DNA of 64,000 bases, from NCBI GenBank assembly GCA_027422505.1, contig JAPQWV010000001.1, positions 7,130,001 through 7,194,000 on the forward strand, written 5' to 3'. Position 1 is the first letter of the stretch. Each line of letters opens with the position of its first letter. The notes under the pieces are model-generated. The model was not told where the DNA came from. It worked only from the letters and a program-made list of their open reading frames with translations, and made no database searches. Below are positions 46,987-59,100 of this stretch, piece by piece. The stretch is from Craterostigma plantagineum (lineage: Eukaryota > Streptophyta > Magnoliopsida > Lamiales > Linderniaceae). The translations under genes and the position numbers were made by a program.

Positions 46987-49770
46987 TGTAGCGACCCTCA
47001 CTTTCTAATCGCTAATAAGCGACAACTCACGTCTGGTTTAGCAGCGAAAGCCGCGGAGAACCCATTTGATAAAAATATTTGTTTATACAAAATGTTAATA
47101 CAAATGGGCCGAAGGCCCAAATCATCCTATCACTCGCCCACAGGTCGTCATTCATGTACAGCCCCGCCCTAAAAAGCCCATGGAAGCTCCGATAGCCAGC
47201 CTCGATCGTCGATTACCTACAACACGCAAACACTGAGCTATTGCCCAGTAAGTGAAATAATGCATGCACATGTAACTCACTCACGTTCACTCACCCCCTA
47301 TTCTCACCAATGCAATGACATTCACTACCACCCATCACGATCGGGACACACTCACCACCTCACAACGGGCCCTGGGCTCATACTGTGCACCATCACGCGA
47401 AATCACTACCACGATCACGATCACAACCACAACAGGATCACAACACTACGGCAGTGACCTACACTGAGCAGCCTCCCTGAGCCGTATCAGGTCACACTCT
47501 CAGGTCGCCTCTTCTGCCAAATGCGGTGCCTACGCTGGTAGCCTACACTAGGTCCCGTGAGGGTACCCAGGTCGCAACCACCAGGTCGCCTCCTCCCGCA
47601 TGCGACTGCGTGGCCTACACTAGCCAGCCTACTTGGGATGTCCCAAGTCGCTCATTTCTAGGTCGCCCGCAGTCTGCAGCATAATTTCCAACGGGCCAAT
47701 GGCTACCTCACAGGCGCTGGCGCACAGCAGATGGCCACACTCACGTGACTCCTCTACGGGTCGACAGCCAATATCGGCTACTCGCTCACTAGGTACCATA
47801 CAGTACCACCGTTCCACCACGGTACACTCCGTGAAATGACGTGTAATGCATATGCAGGCATTTGCGTGATAATACATGGAACGTGATGCCACATGAAACA
47901 GACGTAAAACACGTAAAGCACATAATTCATCGAAGCACATAAATATCACATTGGTGTTTACGTGTTGTAGATGAATATTCCACCTACCTGTCCTGCTACT
48001 GTCGACTAAGAAGTCCGGTAGAATCCTAAAGGTCGAACCTCTGAGCAAATAAATATTATTAGTGTAGTACTAAAATTAGGTGATTATATTGAAATAAATT
48101 TCGACTATACTAATCTGTTCAAATTCTAATTTGTTCGATTTCTAGTCTAAGTTAAATCAACACTCGACTCGTACCTAATTTATATTCGCCCGAAATTTTA
48201 TTAATACATAGGTCAGAGTCGGGTCAACCCATATTTACATAAAACCTCGGCGAAAGTTGGTCATGCATATATTATCAGATTCGCCCGATTATCTACTTTA
48301 AATCGCCCGATTAGTCATGCTCACCACTTGGTTTCACCGAGAGCTCAAATCGCCCGATTTGAGGTATCCACATGCCAAAATCGCCGAGTGGTCACAAATC
48401 GCCCGATTTGTCAAGCTCAAGGCTTGGTTTCGCCCGATTCCTCCTAGCATCCAAATCGCCCGATTGCATGGCTCATTAGTTCGTCCGATTGCATGGTATT
48501 ATGGTCCTCAAATCGCCGAGTTTTCCTTCCCATAGAATCGCCCGATTTGGTATGTGTCGTGGCTTGCTTTCATTCAATCATCACAATCCCAAATCGCCCG
48601 ATTGCGTAGTCTCTATGTCGCCCGATTTGTTAGGCACCAAAACTCACGTTCGCCGAGATTTAAATTATATTTAATCTATTCGACTATTTCTTTCATGTTT
48701 CGCTCGATTTCTAGGGCTTTCAAATCGCCCGAAAGTTCCTACAAATTTCTTATGAACACCTAATATCCTACAATGGCCCGATTTCACTCAAAAACCCTAA
48801 AAATGACATTCCTATACTATCATGTTCATATTCGAATATCATTCCTAACCCAGAAAAATCGTACACCCTAAAAAAATAAATTCTAAAGAACACGAAACAA
48901 ATCCTAAGGAATATCACATGCTTCGAATTCATTAATTTCATCTCACCTAAATTCTTATGAAACTAAGTTGAAGCTCAAAGGTTTTGGATTTCTAAACATG
49001 ATAAATACCAAAAATTACTCCATGGTCATCATCTAAATATGTAAGAGCAAATAACTATCGATATAAGTAAAGTGCTAAGCATAAGAGATTATACCTCACT
49101 CCAAAATTAAGATTTCGTATTTGGTGGACTTCCTACGTACGAAATTCTTAGTTATACCTATCATGCTTGGAACTAACATCTAATCCCTCAAAGAAACATA
49201 CAAATATATAAATATCTATATTAAGTACACGAGAGTTATGAATAAAAACAAGAATCTTTTCCTTGCTTACTTCAACTCTTTGTATTTGTTTGAGGGTCTT
49301 ATACTCGTTGGAAGCTCTCCTTTCGTAGTTCTAATTTTCGTTCATTTGTTTTTTCCTTTTCCCAAATGGTAATTTATCAAATGACTTATAGATATACCCT
49401 AATATGTCGAATATGAGTAATGCATGACAAAGTGGTGATGTGTTTTTCCTAAGGTTGAAGTAATCTCTATAATCAAGGTTTTATTTTGAGAGCTTCGGCC
49501 CAATTTCGAAAATTAAGCCTAGCCCAACTTATTTCCACTAATATAATTAATTAGTTATAATCATTTCACATTTTGGGCATTTGGGCTAAAATTCGAAATT
49601 TAATCAATACTAAGCGTAGCCCAATCTTAATCATCCAAATACTATTATTATTTTAGTTTCATCATAAATTTCCTTTAATAAATATATCTTAGGAATTTAA
49701 TTCCTAATATTTTCTTCGCTAATTATTTTGGAATTTTCCTATCGTAATCCCGCTTTAAAATTTGCGTGTA
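46987..49770 (-). repeat. 3' LTR of the gypsy-like element
   Basis: It aligns end to end with 50211-52995 with few differences by eye. The expected terminal ACA on the + strand right end has become GTA. A motif array of CGCCCGATT lies at about 48280-48790. Confidence 0.9.
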
Positions 49771-50210
49771 TTCCATCCCCCCTAAAAGAATTTCGTCCCC
49801 GAAATTATGCCGAACTGGAATAACTCGAGTGACGATTTCTTCTACTCTTTGGTTTATCTGTACCATATTAAGGCACCTTCTCCACTAAATTAGGCGACAC
49901 ATTTAAATGTGATGCTCCGCTTTCTAGGTTCAACAATTTCTCTATATCTAGACTCGCCCACGTATTTTCTGCATTCTCTAGGCCTACTTATTCCCGTTCC
50001 TACCACGCTGCCACTGCGCACTCTAAGCCTACTTGAACAAAAAGCAGTATTATACGTTGATGATCCTATTAACTATAACAAAATATCATATCAGCACATA
50101 AGATTCATCACAGAGATACAAGCACTTACAGACGAGGCTGGGCTTCCATGCTTTTGAGCGGCTGTATATGGACAGTCTACAGAATCTATATCCTAAGCTC
50201 TGATACCACC
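49771..50210 (-). other. Interior of the gypsy-like element, about 440 bp
   Basis: It contains the primer binding site and polypurine tract at its two ends and no conserved retroelement domain on either strand. The + strand ORF at 49909-50157 resembles nothing I know and is probably chance. Confidence 0.75.
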
Positions 50211-52995
50211 TGTGGCGAGCCTCACTTTCTAATCGCTAATTAGCGACAAGTCACGTCGGGTTTAGCAGCGAAAGCCGCGGAGAACCCATTTGACAAAAAT
50301 ATTTGTTTATACAAAATGTTAATACAAATGGGCCAAATGCCCAAATCATCCTATCACTCGCCCACAGGTCGTCATCCATGTACAGCCCCGCCCTCAAAAA
50401 CCCATGGAAGCTCCGATAGCCAGCCTCGATCGTCGATTACCTACAACACGCAAACACTGAGCTATTGCCCAGTAGGTGAAATAATGCATGCACATGTGAC
50501 TCACTCACGTTCACTCACCCCCTATTCTCACCAATGCCATGACTTTCACTACCACTCATCACGATCGGGATACACTCACCACCTCTCAACGGGCCCTGGG
50601 CTCATACTGTGCACCATCACGCGAAATCACTACCACGATCACGATCACAACCACAACACGATCACAACACTACGGCAGTGACCTACACTGAGCAGCCTCC
50701 CTGAGCCGTATCAGGTCACACTCTCAGGTCGCCTCTTCTGCCAAATGCGGTGCCTACGCTGGTAGCCTACACTAGGTCCCGTGAGGGTACCCAGGTCGCA
50801 ACCTCCAGGTCGCCTCCTCCCGCATGCGACAGCGTGGCCTACACTAGCTAGCCTACTTGGGGATGTCCCAAGTCGCTCCTTTCTAGGTCGTCCGCAGTCT
50901 GCCGCATAATGTCCAACGAGCCAATGGCTCACCATCACATGCACTGGCGCACAGCAGATGCCCACACTCACGTGACTCTTCTACGGGTCGACAGCCAATA
51001 TCGGCTACTCGCTCACTAGGTACCATACAGTACCACCGTTCCACCACGGTACACTCCGTGAAATGACGTGTAATGCATATGCAGGCATTTGCGTGATAAT
51101 ACATGGAACGTGATGCCACATGAAACGCACGTAAAACACGTAAAGCACATAATTCATCGAAGCACATAAATATCACATTGGTGTTTACGCGTTGTAGATG
51201 GATATTCCACCTACCTGTCCTCCTGCTACTGTCGACTAAGAAGTCTGGTAGAATCCCTCAAGGTCGAACCTCTGAGCAAATATATATTATTAGTGTAGTA
51301 CTAAAATTAGGTGAATATATTGAAATAAATTTCGACTATACTAATCTATTCAAATTCTAATTCGTTCGATTTCTAGTCTAAGTTAAATCAACACTCGACT
51401 CGTACCTAATTTATATTCGCCCGAAATTTTATTAATACATAGGTTAGAGTCGGGTCAACCCATATTTACATAAAACCTCGGCGAAAGTTAGTCATGCATA
51501 TATTATCAGATTCGCCCGATTATCCACCTTAAATCGCCCGATTTGTCATGCTCACCACTTGGTTTCGCCGAGAGCTCAAATTGCCCGATTTGAGGCATTC
51601 ACATGCCAAAATCGCCGAGTGGTCACAAATCGCCCGATTTGTCAAGCTCAAGGCTTGGTTTCGCCCGATTCCTCCTAGCATCCAAATCGCCCGATTGCAT
51701 GGCTCATTAGTTCGTCCGGTTGCATGGTATTATGGTCCTCAAATCGCCGAGTTTTCCTTCCCATAGAATCGCCCGATTAGGTATGTGTCGTGGCTTGCTT
51801 TCATTCAATCATCACAGTCCCAAATCACCCGATTGCGTAGTCTCTATGTCGCCCGATTTGTTAGGCACCAAAACTCACGTTCGCCGAGATTTAAATTATA
51901 TTTAATCTATTCGACTATTTCTTTCATGTTTCGCTCGATTTCTAGGGCTTTCAAATCGCCCGAAAGTTCCTTCAAATTTCTTAAGGGCACCTAATATCCT
52001 AAAATCGCCCGATTCACTCAAAAATGACATTCCTATACTATCATGTTCATATTCGAATATCATTCCTAACCCAGAAAATCGTACACCCTAAAAACAATAA
52101 ATTCTAAAGAACACAAAATAAATCCTAAGGAATATCACATGCTTCGAATTCATTAATTTCATCTCACCTAAATTCTTATGAAACTAAGTCGAAGCTCAAC
52201 GGTTTTGGATTTCTAAACATGATAAATACCAAAAATTACTCCATGGTCATCATCTAAATATGTAAGAGCAAATAACTATCGATATAAGGAAAAGGCTAAG
52301 CATAAGAGATTATACCTCACTCCAAAATTAAGATTTTCGAATTTGGTGGACTTCCTACGTTCCTAAATTCTCAGTTATACCTATCATTCTTGGAACTAAC
52401 ATCTAATCCCTCAAAGAAACATACAAATATATAAATATTTATATTAAGTACACGAGAGTTATGAATAAAAACAAGAATCTTTACCTTGTTTACTTCAACT
52501 CTTTGTATTTGTTTGAGGGTCTTATACTCGTTGGAAGCTCTTGCTTCGTAGTTCTAATTTTCGTTCATTTGTTCTTTCCCTTTTCCCAAATGGTAATGTT
52601 ATCAAATGACTTATAGATATACCCTAATATGTCGAATATGAGTAATGCATGACAAGGTGGTGATGTGTTTTTCCTAAGGTTGAAGTAATCTCTATAATCA
52701 AGGTTTTATTTTGAGAGCTTGAGCCCAATTTCGAAAGTTAAGCCTAGCCCAACTTATTTCCACTAATATCATTAATTAGTTATAATCATTTCACATATTG
52801 GGCATTTGGGCTAAAATTCGAAATTTAATCAATACTAAGCGTAGCCCAATCTTAATCATCCAAATACTACTATTATTTTAGTTTCATCCTAAATTTCCTT
52901 TAATAAATATGTCTGTGGAATTTTATTCCTAATATTTTCTGCGCTAATTATTTTGAAATTTTTTTATCGTAATCCCGCTTTAAAATTTGATTACA
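50211..52995 (-). repeat. 5' LTR of the gypsy-like element
   Basis: This is the second copy of the 2.78 kb LTR; it begins TGTGGCGAGCC where the other begins TGTAGCGACCC. It carries the matching CGCCCGATT array at about 51500-52020. Confidence 0.9.
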
Positions 52996-53000
52996 ACAAT

Positions 53001-53046
53001 TAAATTCAAACTTGGAAACTTCAATTTATTGTTTTTTTTTTCAACA
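53001..53046 (-). repeat. Outer end of the old copia 5' LTR
   Basis: TAAATTCAAACTTGGAAA to TTTCAACA continues the LTR broken off at 46986 and matches 39918-39961 of the other LTR. The following 53047-53203 is flanking sequence in which I see nothing recognisable. Confidence 0.85.
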
Positions 53047-53203
53047 TCTACTTTATGTCTAGTCTCCTAATTTGGGAGCTTTGTTCCCCTCTTGTAGGAG
53101 CTTTTCCTCCTTATGTGGGAGCTTGGTTCCCTTTATGGGATTGTTCTCGTAAAGAAGACGGGTTTTGAAGCTGAAGACGAGAAGAAAGTGAAGACTATTA
53201 CAA

Positions 53204-53435
53204 TGGAGTTTTAGACTCGACTTAGTCTGACTTCATGCACTTGAAGAGTGCTCGAAAGTTCATGAAAGGTGTATTTGTCGAGATCCTTCGATTCTTCAAT
53301 CGCCGCAACCACGTGAACGAATTTTACGGGTAAACATCGGACAACCTTTTGAACAATTTTTCTTTTGTCAATGACGTTACCGAGACTTCTTATTTGATTG
53401 ACGATTTCTGAAACTCTTGACAGTTAAGATTGTGA
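53204..53435 (-). pseudogene. Second gag scrap of the same copia family
   Basis: This matches 46090-46312 (shared stretch TTAGTCTGACTTCATGCACT and beyond) in the same orientation and is cut off on the right by the Tat-element LTR at 53436. It is either a fragment of another copy or a local duplication. Confidence 0.85.
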
Positions 53436-53887
53436 TGTGTTCCGCTGAGAACGACCTTTGTTTGCCGACGAACTCGCGCGCTTCCTTGAATCAACGACGA
53501 CGAATGTCTTCGCCTAACACTCAAAAACCAACAAAAATGCATTAGAGGGGGCCGGGGTGGTTGCCAGCGACGCCCCTCCGATGCTTAAGTTAGTTTCGCT
53601 CGTAAAAAGGAGTAAGACAGGTGCTAGACTTAGTAAGAACGGTTTTCGTTTAAGTGTGCATACCTGGGAAATGACCCCACCGTTACCTTTTATACTAAGT
53701 ACAATTCATTGAGCCATGACCTGGTCTTCTCCCCACCCGCTCTTTTCGCGAGCTTCGTGTTAGAGAACGTGGCTTCTCCACTCACCCCATGTTCTCTAAT
53801 CTTCCTCCTTCTTTCCGTTTTCGTCCTGACCTTATCTCCCTGGTGTGAATCTATTATGGTCGGGTTCCTCCTCTCCTGTTCGGGCGG
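53436..53887 (-). repeat. Inverted partial LTR next to the Tat-element 5' LTR
   Basis: From TGTGTTCCGCTG at 53436 to GTTCGGGCGG at 53887 this is the reverse complement of the last 443 bp of the LTR at 53888-54561, with small differences. It ends exactly where that LTR seems to begin. Both orientations read out the same CACA-type LTR end. Confidence 0.85.
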
Positions 53888-54561
53888 TGTCTCTTTCGCT
53901 TGGTTTCACTTCTCCCCGACTCGGTCTGCTCGAGCCATCCGCTGTTTCTTGGGTCGGACAGCCTCGACCAGACTACCGTCGAGCTTCCTTTGAACAATCT
54001 GCTCAAGGCTTTTTGGCAATTCCCCCGGGCATTTTAAGCTCCCTCCCCGCGGGAGACTTTCTCGAACTCACACGAGAGTTTCTCGAACCCCCCGCCTTCT
54101 TACCTCCCGCTCTTACCTCCGCCCGAACAGGAGAGGAGGAACCCGACCATAACAGATTCACACCAGGGTCAGGACTAAAACGGAAAGAAGGAGGAAGACT
54201 AGAGAACGTGGGGTGAGTGGAGAAGCCACGTTATCTAACACGAAGCTCGCGAAAAGAGCGGGTGGGGAGAAGACCAGGTCACGGCTCAATGAATCATACT
54301 TAGTATAAAAGGTAACGGTGGGGTCATTTCCCAGGTATGCACACTTAAACAAAACCGTTCTTACTAAGCCTAACACCTGTCTTACTCCTTTTTACGAGCA
54401 AAACTAAGTTAAGCATCGGAGGGGCGTGGCCGGCAGCCACCCTTGCCCCCTCTAACGCATTTTTGTTGGTTTTTGAGTGTTAGGTGAAGACATTCGTCAT
54501 CGTGGATTCAAGGAAGCGCGCGAGTTCGTCGGCAAACGAAGGTTTTTTTCAGCGAAACACA
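53888..54561 (+). repeat. 5' LTR of the Tat-lineage gypsy element (about 674 bp)
   Basis: The right end AACACA lies 4 bp before the primer binding site. The left end is placed at TGTCTCTTTC because the inverted copy stops just there. TATACTTAGTATAAAAGG-like sequence at about 54296-54312 may be the promoter TATA region. Confidence 0.75.
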
Positions 54562-54565
54562 TCAT

Positions 54566-54584
54566 TGGCGCCGTCTGTGGGAAC
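54566..54584 (+). other. Primer binding site of the Tat element
   Basis: TGGCGCCGTCTGTGGGAAC follows the LTR by 4 bp. This primer type is typical of Tat and Athila group Ty3/gypsy elements. Confidence 0.85.
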
Positions 54585-54612
54585 GTGAAAACGCATATTC
54601 CCAGAAACAAAC

Positions 54613-56163
54613 ATGATGTATTCTGCAAACGACCCCCACTCACCAATAGTAGAAGATGTGCTCACGGCGGAGGAGATCGAGAGAAGGCTGAGAGAATCGT
54701 TCGACGTAGAGTTAGGAAAATTAAGGGCGGAAGTTGAGATGCTGAGGGCTGAGCGGACTCGAAAAACCCGCTGTGATTCGCCGCCACTGAATGAAACGGA
54801 AGATGAGGAAGCCGAGCGACTGAGAAGAGAGGCAGTAGTTCCACACACCGAGGAGCAAAGCAGAGAAGCCGAGGAAAAAACGCTGAGGGCAGAAATCAAC
54901 GCCCTACGAGCCGAAAAGAGAAGGGGAGCGACCGAGCAGATAGCCGAATGGGAGCGCATGAAGGACGAAATCCGAACTTTGAAGGAATTAGCCATCTCGA
55001 AGATGCCCCTCCCAGTGCAAAGGGGGTCTCCCTTCTCGGATGAGGTTGCTCGGGCCCCTCTGCCGATCAACTTCCGGTTTCCCGACATGAGCAAATACGA
55101 TGGCTCAGGACCGCCTGAGATCATTTGGCTAGCTTTGAAGGTAACGCCGCACTGTATCAGCTAGGAGACGAGATTAAATGCCGAGTGTTCGCCACAACTT
55201 TAGCTCGAGGAGCCCAGCAATGGTTTACTATGCTGCCCATAGGGGAGATCCGTAACTTCACGGACTTCACCCGTTCCTTTCTAAGGCAATTCTCGAGCAG
55301 TCGAAGGAGGCCTTGCTCGGCGGTGAACTTGTTGAATATGCGACAGGGAGATCAGGAGAATCTGCGAGACTACTTGAAAAGATTCAACAAAATCATGATG
55401 GTAGTGCCCACAGCCACTCCGGATCTGTTAATTGGGGCCTTCCATAACGGGTTGAAAGAAGGAGATCTCTTCAGATCGTTAGTGAAGAAATACCCGACCA
55501 TAGTAGAGGACTGATAGTCCGGGTTGAAAAGTATGTGAGGGTCGAAGAAGCGCATGGTTTCAAAAAGGGAGACAAAAAAAGGGCGATCGGGACAGTGGAT
55601 GTCGCTCGCGAGCCGGTCCGTCCTCCAAATTATAAAGAAGAAAATCCCAGGCGGGAAATATCGAAGGAGCCCCCGACCAGAAATACCCGATGGAAGATAA
55701 GTAAAGCGAGGGCGTTGGAAATGTGTGAAGGGCGATACTTCATAAAGAGACCCAGAAATGGACCGAGGAAGCCCGTCTCGGAAGAGTACTGCGAATTTCA
55801 TCGCGAGTATGGCCACACAACGGAAAGGTGCTTTCACCAGAATGATGAGCTGGAAAGACTAGTGGATGCAAACCCCGATGCCCGAGCAGAATTTGTGGAA
55901 GGGGAAGAAGGGAATACCCCTCACAAGTATCCTCGCAGAGAATTCGAACAAGAAAGAGAAAGGAGGCAATCCTATGCAAACGACAGACAACCTGAGAAAT
56001 ACCCGCGGTCTTCAGGGCGATATCAACGATCTCCCGAGCGAAGGCGGGTCGAGCAGCGAAGGGAGGCCAATGCTGATCGAGAACAAGACAATCGCCGACG
56101 CCCTCTTGAGCATAACCGAGCACCTGAAAAACCTTATGCACCCCCTCGTCGGATCAACATGAT
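54613..56163 (+). pseudogene. Tat-element gag, frameshifted
   Basis: An ATG at 54613 opens a coiled-coil rich N-terminal part (Glu/Arg repeats, about residues 20-140), then PLPINFRFPDMSKYDG, the usual lead-in to the retrotransposon gag domain. The frame shifts near 55120; the gag domain proper (RGAQQWF, then NLRDYLKRF) is in another frame to a stop at 55512, and a third frame carries the rest, including a zinc-knuckle-like CEFHREYGHTTERCF at about 55790. Gag packages element RNA; here it cannot be made in one piece. Confidence 0.85.
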
Positions 56164-59100
56164 ATCGGGTGGACCCGCAATCGGAGATTCGAACAGGGCC
56201 AAGAAGGCCGAGGTGAGAAAGTTGGAGAGTTGGGAGATAACTCCAGGGAAGAAGCGCTCAGGACCAATCATATCGTTCGGGCCGGAGGATTTCCACGGAG
56301 GAGAGGAAACACATGAGGATGCCCTGGTTATCCGGGCCGAGATAGCCAACGACGACGTAGGGAGGGTGTTCGTTGACAACGGGAGCTCGGTGAACATCAT
56401 CTTCAAAGACACAATGAATCAGATGGAGTTAGGGGAGTATCACATGGACTCGGTAGGGACAGCTTCGTTCGGATTCATAGGGCATGCGATCGAAGATGTA
56501 GGGTTGATACGATTACCCCTGACCCTCGGGTCGGGAGAGCTGAAGAAGACCAGGATCGCTTCCTTCCTGGTGGTCGATATGTCCCTCTTACAACGTCATA
56601 CTAGGTCGGCCATCCCTAAGCTCGTTCACAGCTATTGCCTCAGCCCTACACCAGAAAATGAAATTCCCCGTTGGAAACCAAATGGGGGAGGTACTCAGGG
56701 ACAGGAAGATAGCGCGTAAATGCTATGTAGAAGAAGTGAGGATCGAGCTGAAATCTTTGAAGAACCGTCGATACAGTCACCCCCAAAATCGTGAAACCTC
56801 ATTTGCTATACACACGGTTCAGGGATTGACGGCTGGGGAGGAGATGGAGGAGGTCATGATCTGACCCCCCTCGAGGACAGTCAAAATAGCCCGAGATCTG
56901 CCACCCGAATCAAAAAAGGACCTTATCGAGCAGTTGAGGAAGAATGAGGATGTTTTTGCCTGGAGTGCAAATGAACTAACAATGATACCTCGAGAAGTGA
57001 TGGAACACCGACTGAATATCTCCCACACTGTCCGTCCTGTTATTCAGAAGAAGAGATATTTAGGGGCCCAAAAGGATGCGATAGTGAAAGTGCAAGTCGG
57101 GGATCTCCTCAAGGCAGGATATATTCGAGAGATTCAGTTCCCAACTTGGCTCTCGAATGTCGTCTTAGTTCCCAAGTCGGGTGCGAAATGGCGAATGTTC
57201 GTGGATTTCAGAGATTTAAACAAGGCATGCCCGAAGGATTGCTACCCCCTGCTGCGGATCGATCAGCTGGTGGACTCCACAGCCGAGCACGAGTTATTGT
57301 GTTTCCTCGATGCCTTCCGAGGCTACCATCAGATCGGGTTGGCAGCGGAAGACCAGCCCAAGGCCAGCTTCATCACATCTGAGGGGACATTTTGCTATGT
57401 GGTCATGCCATTTGGGTTGAAAAATGCGGGGGCCACATATCAAAGGCTGATGGATCGAGTGTTCAAAAACCAGATCGGGAGAAATGTGGAGGTGTACGTA
57501 GACGACATCTTGATAAAATCTAAGACACAAAACAGCTTCTCAGCGGATATCCGGGAAACCTTTTCTACAGCCAGAAGGTACGGGCTGAAGTTGAATCCCG
57601 CCAAGTGCACGTTCGGGGTTCGATCGGGAAAATTCTTGGGATATATGGTGCAAGATCGGGCATCAAGGCTAACCCCGATAAGGTGAAGGCCGTTACGGAC
57701 ATGACATCGTCGAAGACCCTCAACGACGTCCAACGGTTGACTGGGAGAATTACGGTACTATCTCGATTCATTTCACGATCAGCAGAGCGGAGCATGCCGT
57801 TCTTCAAAGTGTTGCGGAAAGTAAAGGACTTCGAATGGACGCCCGAATGCGAAAAGGCCTTTCAAGAGTTAAAGGAGTACTTAAAGGAGCTGCCGGTACT
57901 GAATAAGCCAAAGCCCGCGGAAGAACTCGTGGTGTACCTCTCCACCACTCCTCGGGCGATCAGCTCTGTTCTGGTCAGGGAGGAGGACAAAATACAGAAA
58001 CCAGTCTACTTCGTCAGCCACATCTTGAAGCGGAGACCCGATATTCATCCCAAGAGAAACTACTCCTGTCCTGGCGCTGGTAATCACGGCGCGAAAGCTA
58101 AGAACTTATTTCCTTTCTCACCCGATAGTGGTGTTGATAAACAGCCCGTTGGGTACAATCGTGACCCGACCTGATGTATCCGGGAGATCGATCAAGTGGG
58201 TGACCGAGCTGGGGGAATACGATATCCAGTTGAAGCCTCGAGTGGCTATAAAGGCTCAAGCCCTGGCGGATTTCATTGTCGAGATGGTAAAGGAGGGACC
58301 TGCAGAGACGTGGAAGATCTACGTGGATGGGTCCGCTTGCCAATACGGAAACGGCGTTGGGTTAGTGATCATCTCACCCTGGGGAGAAGAAACCAGCTTG
58401 GGGGTAAGGTTGGACTTCCGAGCATCTAACAATGGAGCCGAGTATAAGGCACTGCTGCTCGGGATGAGGACCGCGGTAAGAATGGGATTATCTCGAGTGA
58501 CCCTTTACTCTGATTCACAACTGGTAGTCCAACAAACGGAAGGAAATTTCACCATTAAAGAAGAAAGGCTGGTCGAGTATGCCAAGGCTTTCGAGAAGTT
58601 GAAAGAAAAGTTTGAGGAATTCAAGCTTGTACTCATCAACCGGAGGGAGAACGAAAAAGCAGACCGGATCGCCAAATGGGCTAGCACGTTAAATCCGCCC
58701 GAGGAAGGAGTCAAGATAGAAAGGGCCCCGCAAATCCACCAGATAGAAGGAAGGGAGAAAATAAACCCCAAGGATTGGCGATACGACATCTACCGGTACC
58801 TTGAAGAGCAAGTCCTTCCCGAGGATAGGGTTCGGGCCCGAACGACCCACAAAAGGGCAAGCTGCTTCATGATCATCGACGGGATCTTTTTCAAGAGTCC
58901 TACGCAGGCCCCTGCTGAGATGCTTATCTAAGGAGGAGTCCGAGGAAGTTTTGGTGGATATCCATGAAGGAAGCTGCGGAAGCCACATCGGGGGAATGGC
59001 ACTGGCACGCAAGGCTATGCTGGCAGGCTTCTTCTGGCCAACCATAAAGACTGACTCAATCAGGATGGTAAGGGGTTGTCACCGATGTCAAAAACATGCG

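Larger units (their letters stand above)
46987..52995 (-). mobile_element. Non-autonomous gypsy-like LTR element with giant LTRs
   Basis: The flanking pentamer ACAAT (46982-46986 and 52996-53000) is a target-site duplication. Two LTRs of 2,784 and 2,785 bp enclose only about 440 bp. The primer site TGGTATCAGAGC (50197-50208, minus strand) next to the right LTR and the polypurine tract TTTTAGGGGGG (about 49775-49788, minus strand) next to the left LTR fix the orientation as minus. The polypurine context (GGGGACGAAATTCTTTTAG) is typical of plant Ty3/gypsy. No gag or pol can be found inside, so it must depend on an autonomous partner. Confidence 0.9.
39698..53046 (-). mobile_element. Old Ty1/copia element, host for at least three nested insertions
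   Basis: The 3' LTR (39698-39961, outer end lost) and 5' LTR (46695-46986 continuing at 53001-53046) share AT-rich sequence such as GGAGATATATTAAG and end TTTCAACA. A polypurine tract (39962-39973, minus strand TTAAGAGGGGG) and a tRNA-iMet primer site (46679-46690) lie at the expected places. Coding remnants in order from the right: gag, protease, integrase, RT, RNase H tail. A Cassandra-type fragment, a solo LTR and a gypsy-like element are nested within. Confidence 0.85.

Noticed and set aside
48280..48790. CRISPR-like array of a short repeat with spacers
   Set aside because: The motif is short and degenerate, spacing is irregular, and the block is within a plant LTR repeated identically in the other LTR.
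49909..50157. ORF inside the short interior of the giant-LTR element as a possible gag
   Set aside because: It is on the strand opposite to the element and has no gag, zinc-knuckle or other known motif.
54549..55124. Minus-strand ORF of 191 codons opposite gag
   Set aside because: Serine-rich mirror of the Glu/Arg-rich gag coiled coil; the plus strand has the conserved gag features.
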